Source: JBFELU01 sp041551965 (GTDB taxonomy: Bacteria; Actinomycetota; Acidimicrobiia; Spongiisociales; UBA11373). From it: a DNA stretch of 5,782 nt. This document shows, in pieces, positions 1-5,022 of this stretch. Every line of letters begins with the position of its first letter. Within the stretch, counting starts at the first letter, position 1. Both the position numbers and the translations under genes were made by a program. The stretch is from NCBI GenBank assembly GCA_041551965.1, contig JBFELU010000104.1, positions 1 to 5,782 on the forward strand. The letters are read 5' to 3'. The notes under the pieces were generated by a model. The model was not told the origin of the DNA, did not search any database, and worked only from the letters and a program-made list of their open reading frames with translations.

Positions 1-571
1 AGAACTCCGGCATCAACCGGGGGTGGGGATAGGAGGACAGCCCGCCGCCGCCGATCTCACGGCGGAAGCGCAGAAGTTGGGCTTCATCCAGGCGGTGCTC
101 CAGGAAGGCGCGGGCGTAGATGCCGGGGGCGGCGTGACCCTGGATGTAGACGTGGTCCCCGGGTTGGCCATCTTTCTTGCCCTTGAAGAAGTGGTTGAAG
201 CCGACTTCGTAGAGGGCCGCCGACGACGCAAAGGTCGACAGGTGCCCCCCGATTCCCTCGGCGGCTTCGTTGGCCTTGATCACCATCACCGCGGCGTTCC
301 ACCGGATGAATCGCCTGATGCGCTTCTCGAGGTACTCATCGCCGGGGAACCACGCCTCCCGCTCCGGGGGAATCGTGTTGATGTACGGCGTGCTCACGGA
401 GGCGGGCACACCGACGTTCTGCGATCGTGCTCGCTCGATCATCTTCGCCATCAGGAACTGAGCACGCGACCGGCCGCCGACCTCGATGACCTGATCCAGC
501 GCGTCGAGCCACTCCCGAGTCTCGTCGGGGTCGTTGTCGGGCAACTGGTGGACGAAACCGTCGATGATCAT
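1..571 (-). CDS. aceE: Pyruvate dehydrogenase E1 component (homodimeric, AceE), N-terminal 190 residues, cut by the window edge
   Basis: This is the thiamine-diphosphate-dependent E1 of the pyruvate dehydrogenase complex, which decarboxylates pyruvate and passes the acetyl group to the lipoyl domain of E2. Visible AceE landmarks are the early ETREWLDALDQVI segment (residues 18-30), STPYINTIP (60-68), FPGD and RRFIRWNAAVMV (75-97), GIGGHLSTFASSAALYEVGF (106-125), FNHFF (125-129), GHAAPGIYARAFLE (145-158) and GLSSYPHPRLMPEF (177-190). These match the N-terminal region of E. coli-type E1, not the alpha/beta heterotetramer. The family is about 880-930 residues, so roughly three quarters lies beyond the left edge; what is here is intact. 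The ATG at 571 is well fixed: an in-frame TAA lies 30 bases upstream with no start codon between, and a weak GAGG precedes it. It sits 55 bases after the stop of the broken membrane-protein gene, so it may be read with that cluster or from its own promoter. Confidence 0.96.
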   Translation of the reverse strand, partial: MIIDGFVHQLPDNDPDETREWLDALDQVIEVGGRSRAQFLMAKMIERARSQNVGVPASVSTPYINTIPPEREAWFPGDEYLEKRIRRFIRWNAAVMVIKANEAAEGIGGHLSTFASSAALYEVGFNHFFKGKKDGQPGDHVYIQGHAAPGIYARAFLEHRLDEAQLLRFRREIGGGGLSSYPHPRLMPEF

Positions 572-595
572 GTGCGCGCCTCGGACGGGTTCCCG

Positions 596-601
596 AGGTT
601 A
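596..601 (-). promoter_or_regulatory. Possible -10 box for aceE
   Basis: TAACCT reads towards aceE, 24 bases before its ATG. It fits the TAnnnT pattern and would give a leader of roughly 18 bases. No convincing -35 hexamer is visible at normal spacing, so this is weak. The 55-base gap has no other start signal, and no U-tailed hairpin separates aceE from the upstream cluster. Confidence 0.22.
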
Positions 602-626
602 CCGGGATCGGGGCCCCTACCGTCGA

Positions 627-1185
627 TCAGACGATCACGACGACGGCCACCACGACCGCCAGGATGGCCAAAGCCCCGGCGCCCAGTGCCGCCAGCGCAA
701 CCAACAGGAGATAGAGGGGATTGAAGAGTCGGAAGGTGCCGGCGACGCCGGCCACGATGCCCCCGATACCGTCCCCGTAGCCCCCGAGCCCCCGAGTCCC
801 TGGAGGGATGCCAGCAGGCCCCGCAGCCCGCCGAGCCCGGTGCGGGGGAGATCGGCGACACGCCCCCGTCCGATCGTGCCCGCTGCACCAGCTCGGCGAT
901 CTCGCCGCTGACCCGATCGGGAAGGGCCCCCAGGCGTCGCACCCGGCTCGCAAACCCGAAGAGCAGCACGCCGGGGACCATCATCACCACCAACAAGGGG
1001 AGCCAGGCGAGGAACGGGCCGATGCCGTCGAAGATCCAGCGGCGCAGCATGAGCACCCAGGCCACCGGGGCGGTGATGAGCGCCACCCCGGCCCAGAAGC
1101 GGGAATTCCGGGAGACGGTGCCGGACAGGTCCTCGATGCCGGCCAGGAGCGCGCCGAGATCGGCGGTGGGAGTGGCGTCGCTCAT
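627..1185 (-). pseudogene. Small integral membrane protein gene disrupted by two one-base frameshifts
   Basis: The reading starts at an ATG whose TG is shared with the preceding stop (ATGA), so translation is probably coupled. Residues 1-114 are coherent: a soluble start, then helices around residues 31-47 and 56-78 (containing VALITAPVAWVLML and WLPLLVVMMVPGVLLFGF), then a basic RVRR and a helical stretch DRVSGEIAELVQRARSD. The frame then breaks. An amphipathic piece, RTGLGGLRGLLASLQGLGG, continues in a second frame. A glycine-rich stretch plus a C-terminal helix (LFNPLYLLLVALAALGAGA..., ending VVVIV) continues in a third, with TGA at 627-629. Adding one G/C to the run at 844-848 and one to the run at 789-793 or 781-785 gives a single 186-residue protein. 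The unshifted first frame runs on to 568 as a 205-residue product whose tail is Arg/Gly-rich and looks non-coding. No family is recognised. The cause may be real decay or sequence error. Confidence 0.72.
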
Positions 1186-1661
1186 TCCTCTGCGGCTCCG
1201 TGGGCGAGACGCTCTCCGCTGATCGTGAAGGCCCGAGCGAAGCCACCGACGTACCGGGCGGTGTGGATCCGGAAGCGGAACAGCACGAAGTCGGGAAGGC
1301 CGAGCCGGGGAACTGCCTCGGGGAACGCCGACGCGTACACGGGCCACAGCTCGGTGAACTGGCCCCCGTCGCGCGCCAGGGGGGAGGCGGAGCCGCTCAG
1401 CGTGACTCGCGCCAGGGTCTGGGGATCGCCGACCCCGGGATCGGGGCGGCTCACGGCCAGCGAGCACCCGGGCGCCGTCATCAGGTTGCGAGTGTGCTCC
1501 GACAGCCCGCTCAAGAAGAGGAGCAGACCGCTCAACCCCGGCTCGGCGGCATAGGCCACCATCGATGCCAGCGGGCCGCGCTCACCGGCGGTCGCCAGGG
1601 CCGCCCACCTGGTCTCCAGCACCAGCCGGGCCGCCTCGACGTCGATCGGGCGGGCGGTCAT
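1182..1661 (-). CDS. Pyridoxamine 5'-phosphate oxidase-like FMN-binding split-barrel protein (HugZ-like)
   Basis: This 159-residue protein resembles the N-terminal split beta-barrel domain of HugZ/PNPOx-related proteins, which bind FMN or, in HugZ of Helicobacter, haem. Landmarks are the first strand WAALATAGERGPLASMVAYA (19-38), GLLLFLSGLSEHTRNL (45-60), the turn after C66, DPQTLARVTLSGSA (79-92), YASAFPEA (109-116), DFVLFRFRIHTARYVGGFARA (124-144) and a short acidic tail. FMN binding is inferred from the fold pattern; the substrate is unknown and haem degradation should not be assumed. The start is chosen as ATG 1661. A GTG directly before it (1664) is also possible, and no good Shine-Dalgarno distinguishes them. 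It follows the GNAT gene by about 11 bases and overlaps the next gene by 4 bases (ATGA), so it is very likely co-transcribed with both. Confidence 0.85.
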   Translation of the reverse strand: MTARPIDVEAARLVLETRWAALATAGERGPLASMVAYAAEPGLSGLLLFLSGLSEHTRNLMTAPGCSLAVSRPDPGVGDPQTLARVTLSGSASPLARDGGQFTELWPVYASAFPEAVPRLGLPDFVLFRFRIHTARYVGGFARAFTISGERLAHGAAEE

Positions 1662-1672
1662 CACCGGCCAGA

Positions 1673-2407
1673 CTACGTCAGTGAGCGGCGCATCACGCCA
1701 TCGCCCACGTCGTCGAATCCGGCCGCCCCGTAGAGGGAGGTCGTGCCCCGATATGCGGATTCGGCCGTCGAAGCGTCCGCCGTGGGGTACGCCTCGACGA
1801 AGGCGAAGCCGGCGCGCCTCAGGAGCTCACAGGCCCCATCGAGCAACCGGCGGGCGACCCCGTGCCCCCGATAGGGGGGAGCGACCACGAAACAGACGAT
1901 GGACCCCACCAGCTCGTCGGCGGGCTCGGACCCGCCCGCGTGCTTCGGGAACGCAGCCCGCCCGGTCGCATTGCACCAGCCGATCACCTTGTCTTCGACC
2001 GTGGCGATCACGGCCGTCGTGGCGCCGCTCAGGAGCCGCTCGCGCAACTCTTCCCGATTCGTGGCCCGACTGCGTTCGGACCAGAGCTCGTCGGACCCGA
2101 CGTGGTGGAACATGCAGTAGCAGGCCGCCCAGGCCGGGTTCCCGGCGAAGGCGTCCCGATCGAAGAACGCCAGGACGTCCGTGACACGTTCGGCCTCCAC
2201 TTCCGAGATCGCTACGGGTCCGATTCGAGGGAGACGTTCGACGTCGGGGCTGAGCCGCTCCTTGGCCTCGAGATAGTCGCGAACATGCAGCGCCTTCAGC
2301 CCGAGCCCGGGGTGAGCGGCATCGAAGTGGCCGACGACCGCCTCCACCAGACCTTCGAAGTCCGGGGCTTCGAGCTCTTCTCCGCAGGAACAGGTATCGG
2401 AGATCAC
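1673..2407 (-). CDS. GNAT family N-acetyltransferase with an N-terminal Cys-containing domain
   Basis: This 244-residue protein has two parts. Residues 1-50 hold TCSCGEELEAPDFEGLVEAV then GHFDAAH; this C-x-C...H...H pattern is like the small DUF1059-type domain and may bind a metal (inference). Residues 62-244 are a GNAT acetyltransferase. They contain AVIATVEDKVIGWCNATGR (132-150, strands before the cofactor site), SIVCFVVAPPYRGHGVARRL (169-188, the acetyl-CoA pyrophosphate loop, R-G-H-G-V-A), a helix to residue 198, FVEAYPT (203-209) and SLYGAAGFDDVG (224-235). The acceptor is not predictable. The start is GTG 2407, 13 bases after the ybaK stop, with a GAGAGA about 10 bases upstream; there is no good alternative before the Cys motif. 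Close spacing on both sides makes it a cluster member. Confidence 0.9.
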   Translation of the reverse strand: MISDTCSCGEELEAPDFEGLVEAVVGHFDAAHPGLGLKALHVRDYLEAKERLSPDVERLPRIGPVAISEVEAERVTDVLAFFDRDAFAGNPAWAACYCMFHHVGSDELWSERSRATNREELRERLLSGATTAVIATVEDKVIGWCNATGRAAFPKHAGGSEPADELVGSIVCFVVAPPYRGHGVARRLLDGACELLRRAGFAFVEAYPTADASTAESAYRGTTSLYGAAGFDDVGDGVMRRSLT

Positions 2408-2420
2408 GAGACCGATTCTC

Positions 2421-2894
2421 TCAGGTCTTGAGGTCCGCCACCGATGCGCCCAGCAAGTCGATCAGGTCGGCGGGCGCCACCTCGAGTTGGATTCCGCGAC
2501 GACCACCGCTCACGAACACCGTGTCCCACCCCTCGACCGAGTCGTCGATCACCGTCGGCAAGCGGCGCTTCTGGCCGAATGGGCTGATGCCCCCGGTCAC
2601 GTAGCCGGTGAGCCGCTCGGCCACCGACGGGTCGATCATGCCGGCCCGCTTGCCGGCCCGGGCCCGCGCCAGCTTCTTGGGCGAGAGTCGGGCGGCCACC
2701 GGCACGATCGCCATGGTGGGCTCGCCGTCGACCTCGGCCACCAGGGTCTTGAAGGCCCGCTCCGGTGCGATGCCGAGCATCACGGCCACCGCTTCGCCGT
2801 AGGTTGGCTCGTCGGGGGACGCCAGCTCATAGGTGTGCACGACGTGGGGAACGTTGCGCTGCTCGAGGAGGTCGATCGCCGGGGTCGCCGCCAT
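2421..2894 (-). CDS. ybaK: YbaK/EbsC-type Cys-tRNA(Pro) deacylase
   Basis: YbaK proteins hydrolyse cysteine mischarged onto tRNA(Pro), acting in trans as a cytosolic quality-control factor. The 157 residues match the usual family length (about 155-160). The motifs are in the right order: TPAIDLLEQRNVPHVVHTYE (4-23), FKTLVAEVDG with the conserved lysine K49 (48-57), SPKKLARARAGKRAGMID (71-88), the family signature GGISPFGQKRRLPTVID (101-117) and SGGRRGIQLEVAPADL (129-144). The ATG at 2894 has purine-rich AGGA and GGGG stretches within 15 bases upstream. This is the first gene of the minus-strand cluster and is divergent from the membrane protein gene starting at 2983-2986, with 88-91 bases between. 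The family also includes ProX-like and other trans-editing enzymes, so the tRNA specificity is inferred. Confidence 0.94.
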   Translation of the reverse strand: MAATPAIDLLEQRNVPHVVHTYELASPDEPTYGEAVAVMLGIAPERAFKTLVAEVDGEPTMAIVPVAARLSPKKLARARAGKRAGMIDPSVAERLTGYVTGGISPFGQKRRLPTVIDDSVEGWDTVFVSGGRRGIQLEVAPADLIDLLGASVADLKT

Positions 2895-2950
2895 GACCCC
2901 ATCCTGCCAGTGGGGGAGGGGAGAGGCCTGTTTCGGGCCCTTCTGGCGGC

Positions 2951-2979
2951 TTCACTCTTCCCCCTGACGTGCCGATACC
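2951..2979 (+). promoter_or_regulatory. Weak candidate promoter for the membrane protein gene at 2986
   Basis: TTCACT (2951-2956) and GATACC (2974-2979) are separated by 17 bases. The -10-like element ends 6 bases before the ATG at 2986, which would make the transcript leaderless. Each hexamer matches consensus only partly (4/6 and 3/6). No Shine-Dalgarno precedes the ATG, which fits a leaderless start. I found no clear promoter for ybaK in this divergent gap. Confidence 0.22.
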
Positions 2980-2985
2980 CGCGTG

Positions 2986-3717
2986 ATGGATCGTCGCGAC
3001 CTCCTGGTCGTACCCCACCGCCATCCGGCCGAGGATCCCCCAAGCGGGATGGGGGCCGGATTCCGCGCGGTGGCGCGGATCCTGCTCCGCCGCCCCTTGG
3101 CCCGGGTGCTGCTGGCCATGCTCGCCCTCGACGTGGTCTTCATCATCATCGAGGGGTTGATCCAGGCCACCGACTACGGCTTTCCGGGGGCATTCCGACT
3201 GAGCCTGCAGACCGAGGGGGGCGTCCCGGAGCTCTACGGCTACGCCAAGAGCGGCGTGGTGGCCGCCATGCTCCTCGCAGCGGCCCGGCGGTGGCGCCTC
3301 GCTCCCGCAGCCGCGTGGGGGGCGATCTACCTGTATCTGACGTTCGACGACGCGCTCAGGATCCACGAACGCCTCGGCGCCCGGATCGCCGAGACGGTGG
3401 GCGGCGGCCTCGGCGGCCGCCCGCCCCAGGATGCGGGTGAGATGACGGTCTACGCCGTCGTCGGAGTGATCTCCCTCACGGCACTCCTCTGGGCCGAGCG
3501 GCGCCATCCCTCTCCGGCACCTTCGCGCCTCACCCGATTGCTCCTGCCCCTCACCGCCCTCATGGCTCTCTTCGGCGTCGCCGCCGACATGGCTCTCTCC
3601 GCCATCCCCGGCGAGGCCGCACTCGAGGATGGGGGAGAGCTCGTCATTCTCACCTTCATCGCCGCCACCACCTTCGTCTACGCTCGCCGCGGACCCGACC
3701 TCGCCGCCGAACTCTGA
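2986..3717 (+). CDS. Six-helix integral membrane protein of unknown function
   Basis: This 243-residue protein (from ATG 2986; numbering below counts from an immediately preceding GTG at 2983) has about six hydrophobic segments: near 38-60, 89-102, 107-121, 154-170, 184-206 and 219-234, with basic residues at helix ends. Two charged patches stand out. One is YLTFDDALRIHERLG (117-132), with D122, D123, H128 and E129 at the end of helix 3. The other is EAALEDGGELV (211-221), just before the last helix. Similar D-E/H-E and E-E patches occur in other uncharacterised bacterial multipass proteins, so a metal-dependent or proton-coupled role is possible, but this is inference. There is no signal peptide and no known family is recognised. 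An alternative start is ATG 3049, after the hydrophilic N-terminus and preceded by GAGG. The gene is divergent from ybaK and convergent with the zinc-ribbon gene, with a hairpin about 95 bases after its stop. Confidence 0.85.
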   Translation: MDRRDLLVVPHRHPAEDPPSGMGAGFRAVARILLRRPLARVLLAMLALDVVFIIIEGLIQATDYGFPGAFRLSLQTEGGVPELYGYAKSGVVAAMLLAAARRWRLAPAAAWGAIYLYLTFDDALRIHERLGARIAETVGGGLGGRPPQDAGEMTVYAVVGVISLTALLWAERRHPSPAPSRLTRLLLPLTALMALFGVAADMALSAIPGEAALEDGGELVILTFIAATTFVYARRGPDLAAEL

Positions 3718-3812
3718 CTTCTCGGGTTCGACCACTCCACGAACGCGATTCTCTCGGACTCTCGGATTGCCGTGGCCCCCGTCGATCCCCTCGCTGCCCC
3801 GGGGAGGGGAGT

Positions 3813-3846
3813 AGCGCCCCCGGACCGAAGCCCGAGGGGCGTTGTT
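3813..3846. terminator. Strong hairpin, candidate bidirectional terminator
   Basis: CGCCCC (3815-3820) pairs with GGGGCG (3836-3841). After one bulged base (3835), CGG (3821-3823) pairs with CCG (3832-3834). On the plus strand it is followed by TTGTT (3842-3846), a short U-rich tail suited to ending the membrane-protein transcript. On the minus strand the same stem is extended by a G-U pair and closed by a C(UUCG)G tetraloop, a very stable cap, but no U-run follows. It lies in the gap between two converging genes, between the plus-strand gene and the dif-like site, so minus-strand transcripts would cross the dif-like site before reaching it. Confidence 0.6.
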
Positions 3847-3853
3847 CGAGGTT

Positions 3854-3881
3854 ATTTGACATAACGTGGATTATGGGCGCA
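3854..3881 (-). other. dif: dif-type XerC/XerD chromosome dimer resolution site
   Basis: The 28 bp have the XerCD layout of 11-bp arm, 6-bp centre, 11-bp arm. Read on the minus strand, the left (XerC-side) arm is TGCGCCCATAA (3881-3871), the centre TCCACG (3870-3865) and the right (XerD-side) arm TTATGTCAAAT (3864-3854). The XerD arm differs from E. coli dif (TTATGTTAAAT) at one position. Its TTATGTCAA core and the inner inverted repeat CATAA...TTATG agree with the actinobacterial dif pattern as I remember it. It is an AT-rich island in GC-rich DNA, between converging genes, 27 bases past the stop of the zinc-ribbon gene. XerC/XerD resolve chromosome dimers here at division under FtsK control. 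The site could instead be one exploited by an integrating element or carried on a plasmid, but no integrase or phage gene is nearby. Confidence 0.78.
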
Positions 3882-3908
3882 TCCCATCAGATCCCCGGGG
3901 CTCGGGCG

Positions 3909-4262
3909 CTACCAGCGGGCCCGGGGCTCGGGGGCGCTCCCGCGCAACTGGGCCGCCGCCGCATAGAGATGCTGAAAGGCCCGGCGGTATTCCTCGACGG
4001 GTGCCGCGCCCCGGAGATCGGCTTCCACGTCGTCCAGGGCGCTCTCCAGGACATAGAGCCGGTCCCGGACCCGCTCCAGGTCATTGGTGGCGACCAGAGT
4101 GTCGCCGCTGTCGAGACCCATCCGCTCGGCCAGTCGCCGGGCCTCGTAGGCGCGCTGGCGGTGGGAGCGACGGCAGTAGCGTCGCGGTCGGCCCTGGCGC
4201 CCGCCGATGACCAGCACCACCCCGCACCAGGCGCAGGGCGTCGTCTCGGGTTGTTTCGTCAC
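3909..4262 (-). CDS. Small zinc-ribbon-like protein with C-terminal helical region
   Basis: This 117-residue protein begins with a Cys/His cluster: C10-A-W-C13, then GRPRRYCRRSHRQRAYEARR with C30 and H34 (residues 21-43). The spacing CxxC-16-CxxxH suggests one bound zinc. GRPRRYC...RQRAYEAR resembles a short segment common in small actinobacterial proteins with a GRPxxYCSxxCRQxAYRAR pattern, and the basic run could contact nucleic acid (inference). Residues 60-107 are mostly heptad-like helix (LERVRDRLYVLESALDDVEADL, EEYRRAFQHLYAAAAQL), possibly a coiled coil for dimerisation. No catalytic domain is visible. The start is GTG 4262; a TATACT box only 9 bases upstream implies a near-leaderless mRNA, and no Shine-Dalgarno is seen. 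The start codon lies inside a 19-bp palindrome, which suggests regulation at this point, perhaps by the protein itself. It is next to and converging on the dif-like site. Confidence 0.82.
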   Translation of the reverse strand: MTKQPETTPCAWCGVVLVIGGRQGRPRRYCRRSHRQRAYEARRLAERMGLDSGDTLVATNDLERVRDRLYVLESALDDVEADLRGAAPVEEYRRAFQHLYAAAAQLRGSAPEPRARW

Positions 4263-4272
4263 TGTGACGAAA
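4254..4272. promoter_or_regulatory. Perfect 19-bp palindrome, candidate operator
   Basis: TTTCGTCAC (4254-4262) and GTGACGAAA (4264-4272) are exact inverted repeats around one base, T4263. The palindrome covers the GTG start codon of the minus-strand zinc-ribbon gene and touches the TATACT -10 box. A dimeric protein bound here would block transcription start. As RNA it could also form a hairpin hiding the start codon, though a 1-base loop makes that less likely than a DNA operator. Confidence 0.55.
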
Positions 4273-4277
4273 GTATA
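4272..4277 (-). promoter_or_regulatory. -10 box of the zinc-ribbon protein gene
   Basis: TATACT matches the sigma70-type -10 consensus at 5 of 6 positions and is AT-rich in a GC-rich setting. It ends 9 bases before the GTG start, so transcription would begin at or a few bases before the start codon. A weak TCGGCA lies 16 bases upstream as a possible -35. The box abuts the 19-bp palindrome. Confidence 0.5.
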
Positions 4278-4308
4278 CCCTTCCGAGGCCCCATGCCGAG
4301 GCGACGAC

Positions 4309-4938
4309 CTACACCGTGGCCGTCTCGCCCCAGGCGAGTCGGATCATCTCGATGTTGTGCTCGGCGAGCACCCCGGCGGCCAGCCCGGTGATCCACGCCC
4401 GGCCGGCTTCGTCGAGGTAGAAGTCGTGGACCGGCACCACCTGTCGCGGCGCCAGGCGGACGGCGAACTCGATCGAGGCCCGCGCCGTTCCCCACGGCAC
4501 GATCAACCCCAGCGCCATCACCGGAGCGGCGTGGTTCGGCTGGTAGCTGTCCCCCGGATGGGTGAACACGCCATCGATCGTGAAGGCGCGGTTGGGAGGA
4601 GCCGTTCCCATGGGCGTGACCTCGTGGGTCACATCTTCAAAGGTCACGCCGTCGGGACACCCGGTCTCCACCGCGACGTCGTGAGGAGCGAGCAGCTCCG
4701 CCACCGACGGATTGGCGTAGACGGTCACGTCATCGCTGCGATCCCGGAGCCACATCACGAACTCGGGCTTCACGTGATCGAGGTGCTCGTGGGTGATCAG
4801 CACCCGCTGGATGTCGCCGATCGAGTCCAGGTCCACCGCGCCGGAGTCGAAGGTGTGAAAACCGGGATCGAACAGAGTGGCGCCGCCGTCCGTCGTCACC
4901 ACCACACAGGAATCGGTGAGCCGCCGAATCGCTGCCAT
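4309..4938 (-). CDS. Metallo-beta-lactamase-fold metal-dependent hydrolase (UlaG-like)
   Basis: This 209-residue protein is a single MBL domain. It has early strands with CVVVTTDGGATLFDPGF (11-27), then the zinc-binding motif THEHLDH (49-55; H50, H52, D54, H55). THPGDSY (126-132) supplies the next metal ligands, H127 and D130, and PVHDF (169-173) supplies the last histidine, H171. The TPMGTAPPNRAFTIDG stretch and final VHD motif resemble the L-ascorbate-6-phosphate lactonase (UlaG)-like subgroup of MBL proteins. All expected ligands are present, so it is probably an active hydrolase; its substrate is unknown. The ATG at 4938 is chosen because homology-like sequence starts there and a TACGCT box ends 6 bases before it. 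The frame stays open antisense through the thioredoxin gene, but that part is not real coding. It is divergent from thioredoxin, and its stop lies about 46 bases before the zinc-ribbon start. Confidence 0.92.
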   Translation of the reverse strand: MAAIRRLTDSCVVVTTDGGATLFDPGFHTFDSGAVDLDSIGDIQRVLITHEHLDHVKPEFVMWLRDRSDDVTVYANPSVAELLAPHDVAVETGCPDGVTFEDVTHEVTPMGTAPPNRAFTIDGVFTHPGDSYQPNHAAPVMALGLIVPWGTARASIEFAVRLAPRQVVPVHDFYLDEAGRAWITGLAAGVLAEHNIEMIRLAWGETATV

Positions 4939-4944
4939 GACCGA

Positions 4945-4950
4945 AGCGTA
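4945..4950 (-). promoter_or_regulatory. Candidate -10 box for the MBL hydrolase gene (leaderless)
   Basis: TACGCT fits the TAnnnT pattern and ends exactly 6 bases before the ATG at 4938, so transcription would start at the ATG. No Shine-Dalgarno is present upstream of that ATG, in agreement with a leaderless mRNA. The -35 region is not clear. Confidence 0.35.
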
Positions 4951-5022
4951 GGACGGAGACGGGAATGTCGGCGCCCCCCAAGGGGTTGGGGTGACCGGAA
5001 CACCAAGGAGCAGCGAGAGAAC

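Noticed and set aside
23..724. 233-codon open frame on the plus strand
   Set aside because: It is antisense to aceE, whose protein sequence is unmistakable; the plus-strand translation has no domain and runs on past the aceE start.
781..848. Programmed -1 frameshifting in the membrane protein gene
   Set aside because: Two separate slips would be needed in one small gene, with no proper heptameric slip site or stimulatory structure; base loss is simpler.
808..1733. Long overlapping plus-strand open frames over the membrane-protein and FMN-protein genes
   Set aside because: The translations are low-complexity Arg/Pro/Gly-rich without motifs; they are typical stop-poor shadows in GC-rich DNA.
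2487..3440. 317-codon plus-strand open frame
   Set aside because: It crosses antisense to ybaK and then the wrong frame of the membrane protein gene; there is no recognisable domain.
3873..3887. Inverted repeat ATGGG-CGCAT-CCCAT overlapping the dif XerC-side arm
   Set aside because: It is short and explained as a chance overlap with the dif arm; no regulator or gene start depends on it.
4207..5022. Upstream extension of the thioredoxin reading frame
   Set aside because: It is antisense to the MBL gene; thioredoxin homology and a ribosome site place the start at 5023.
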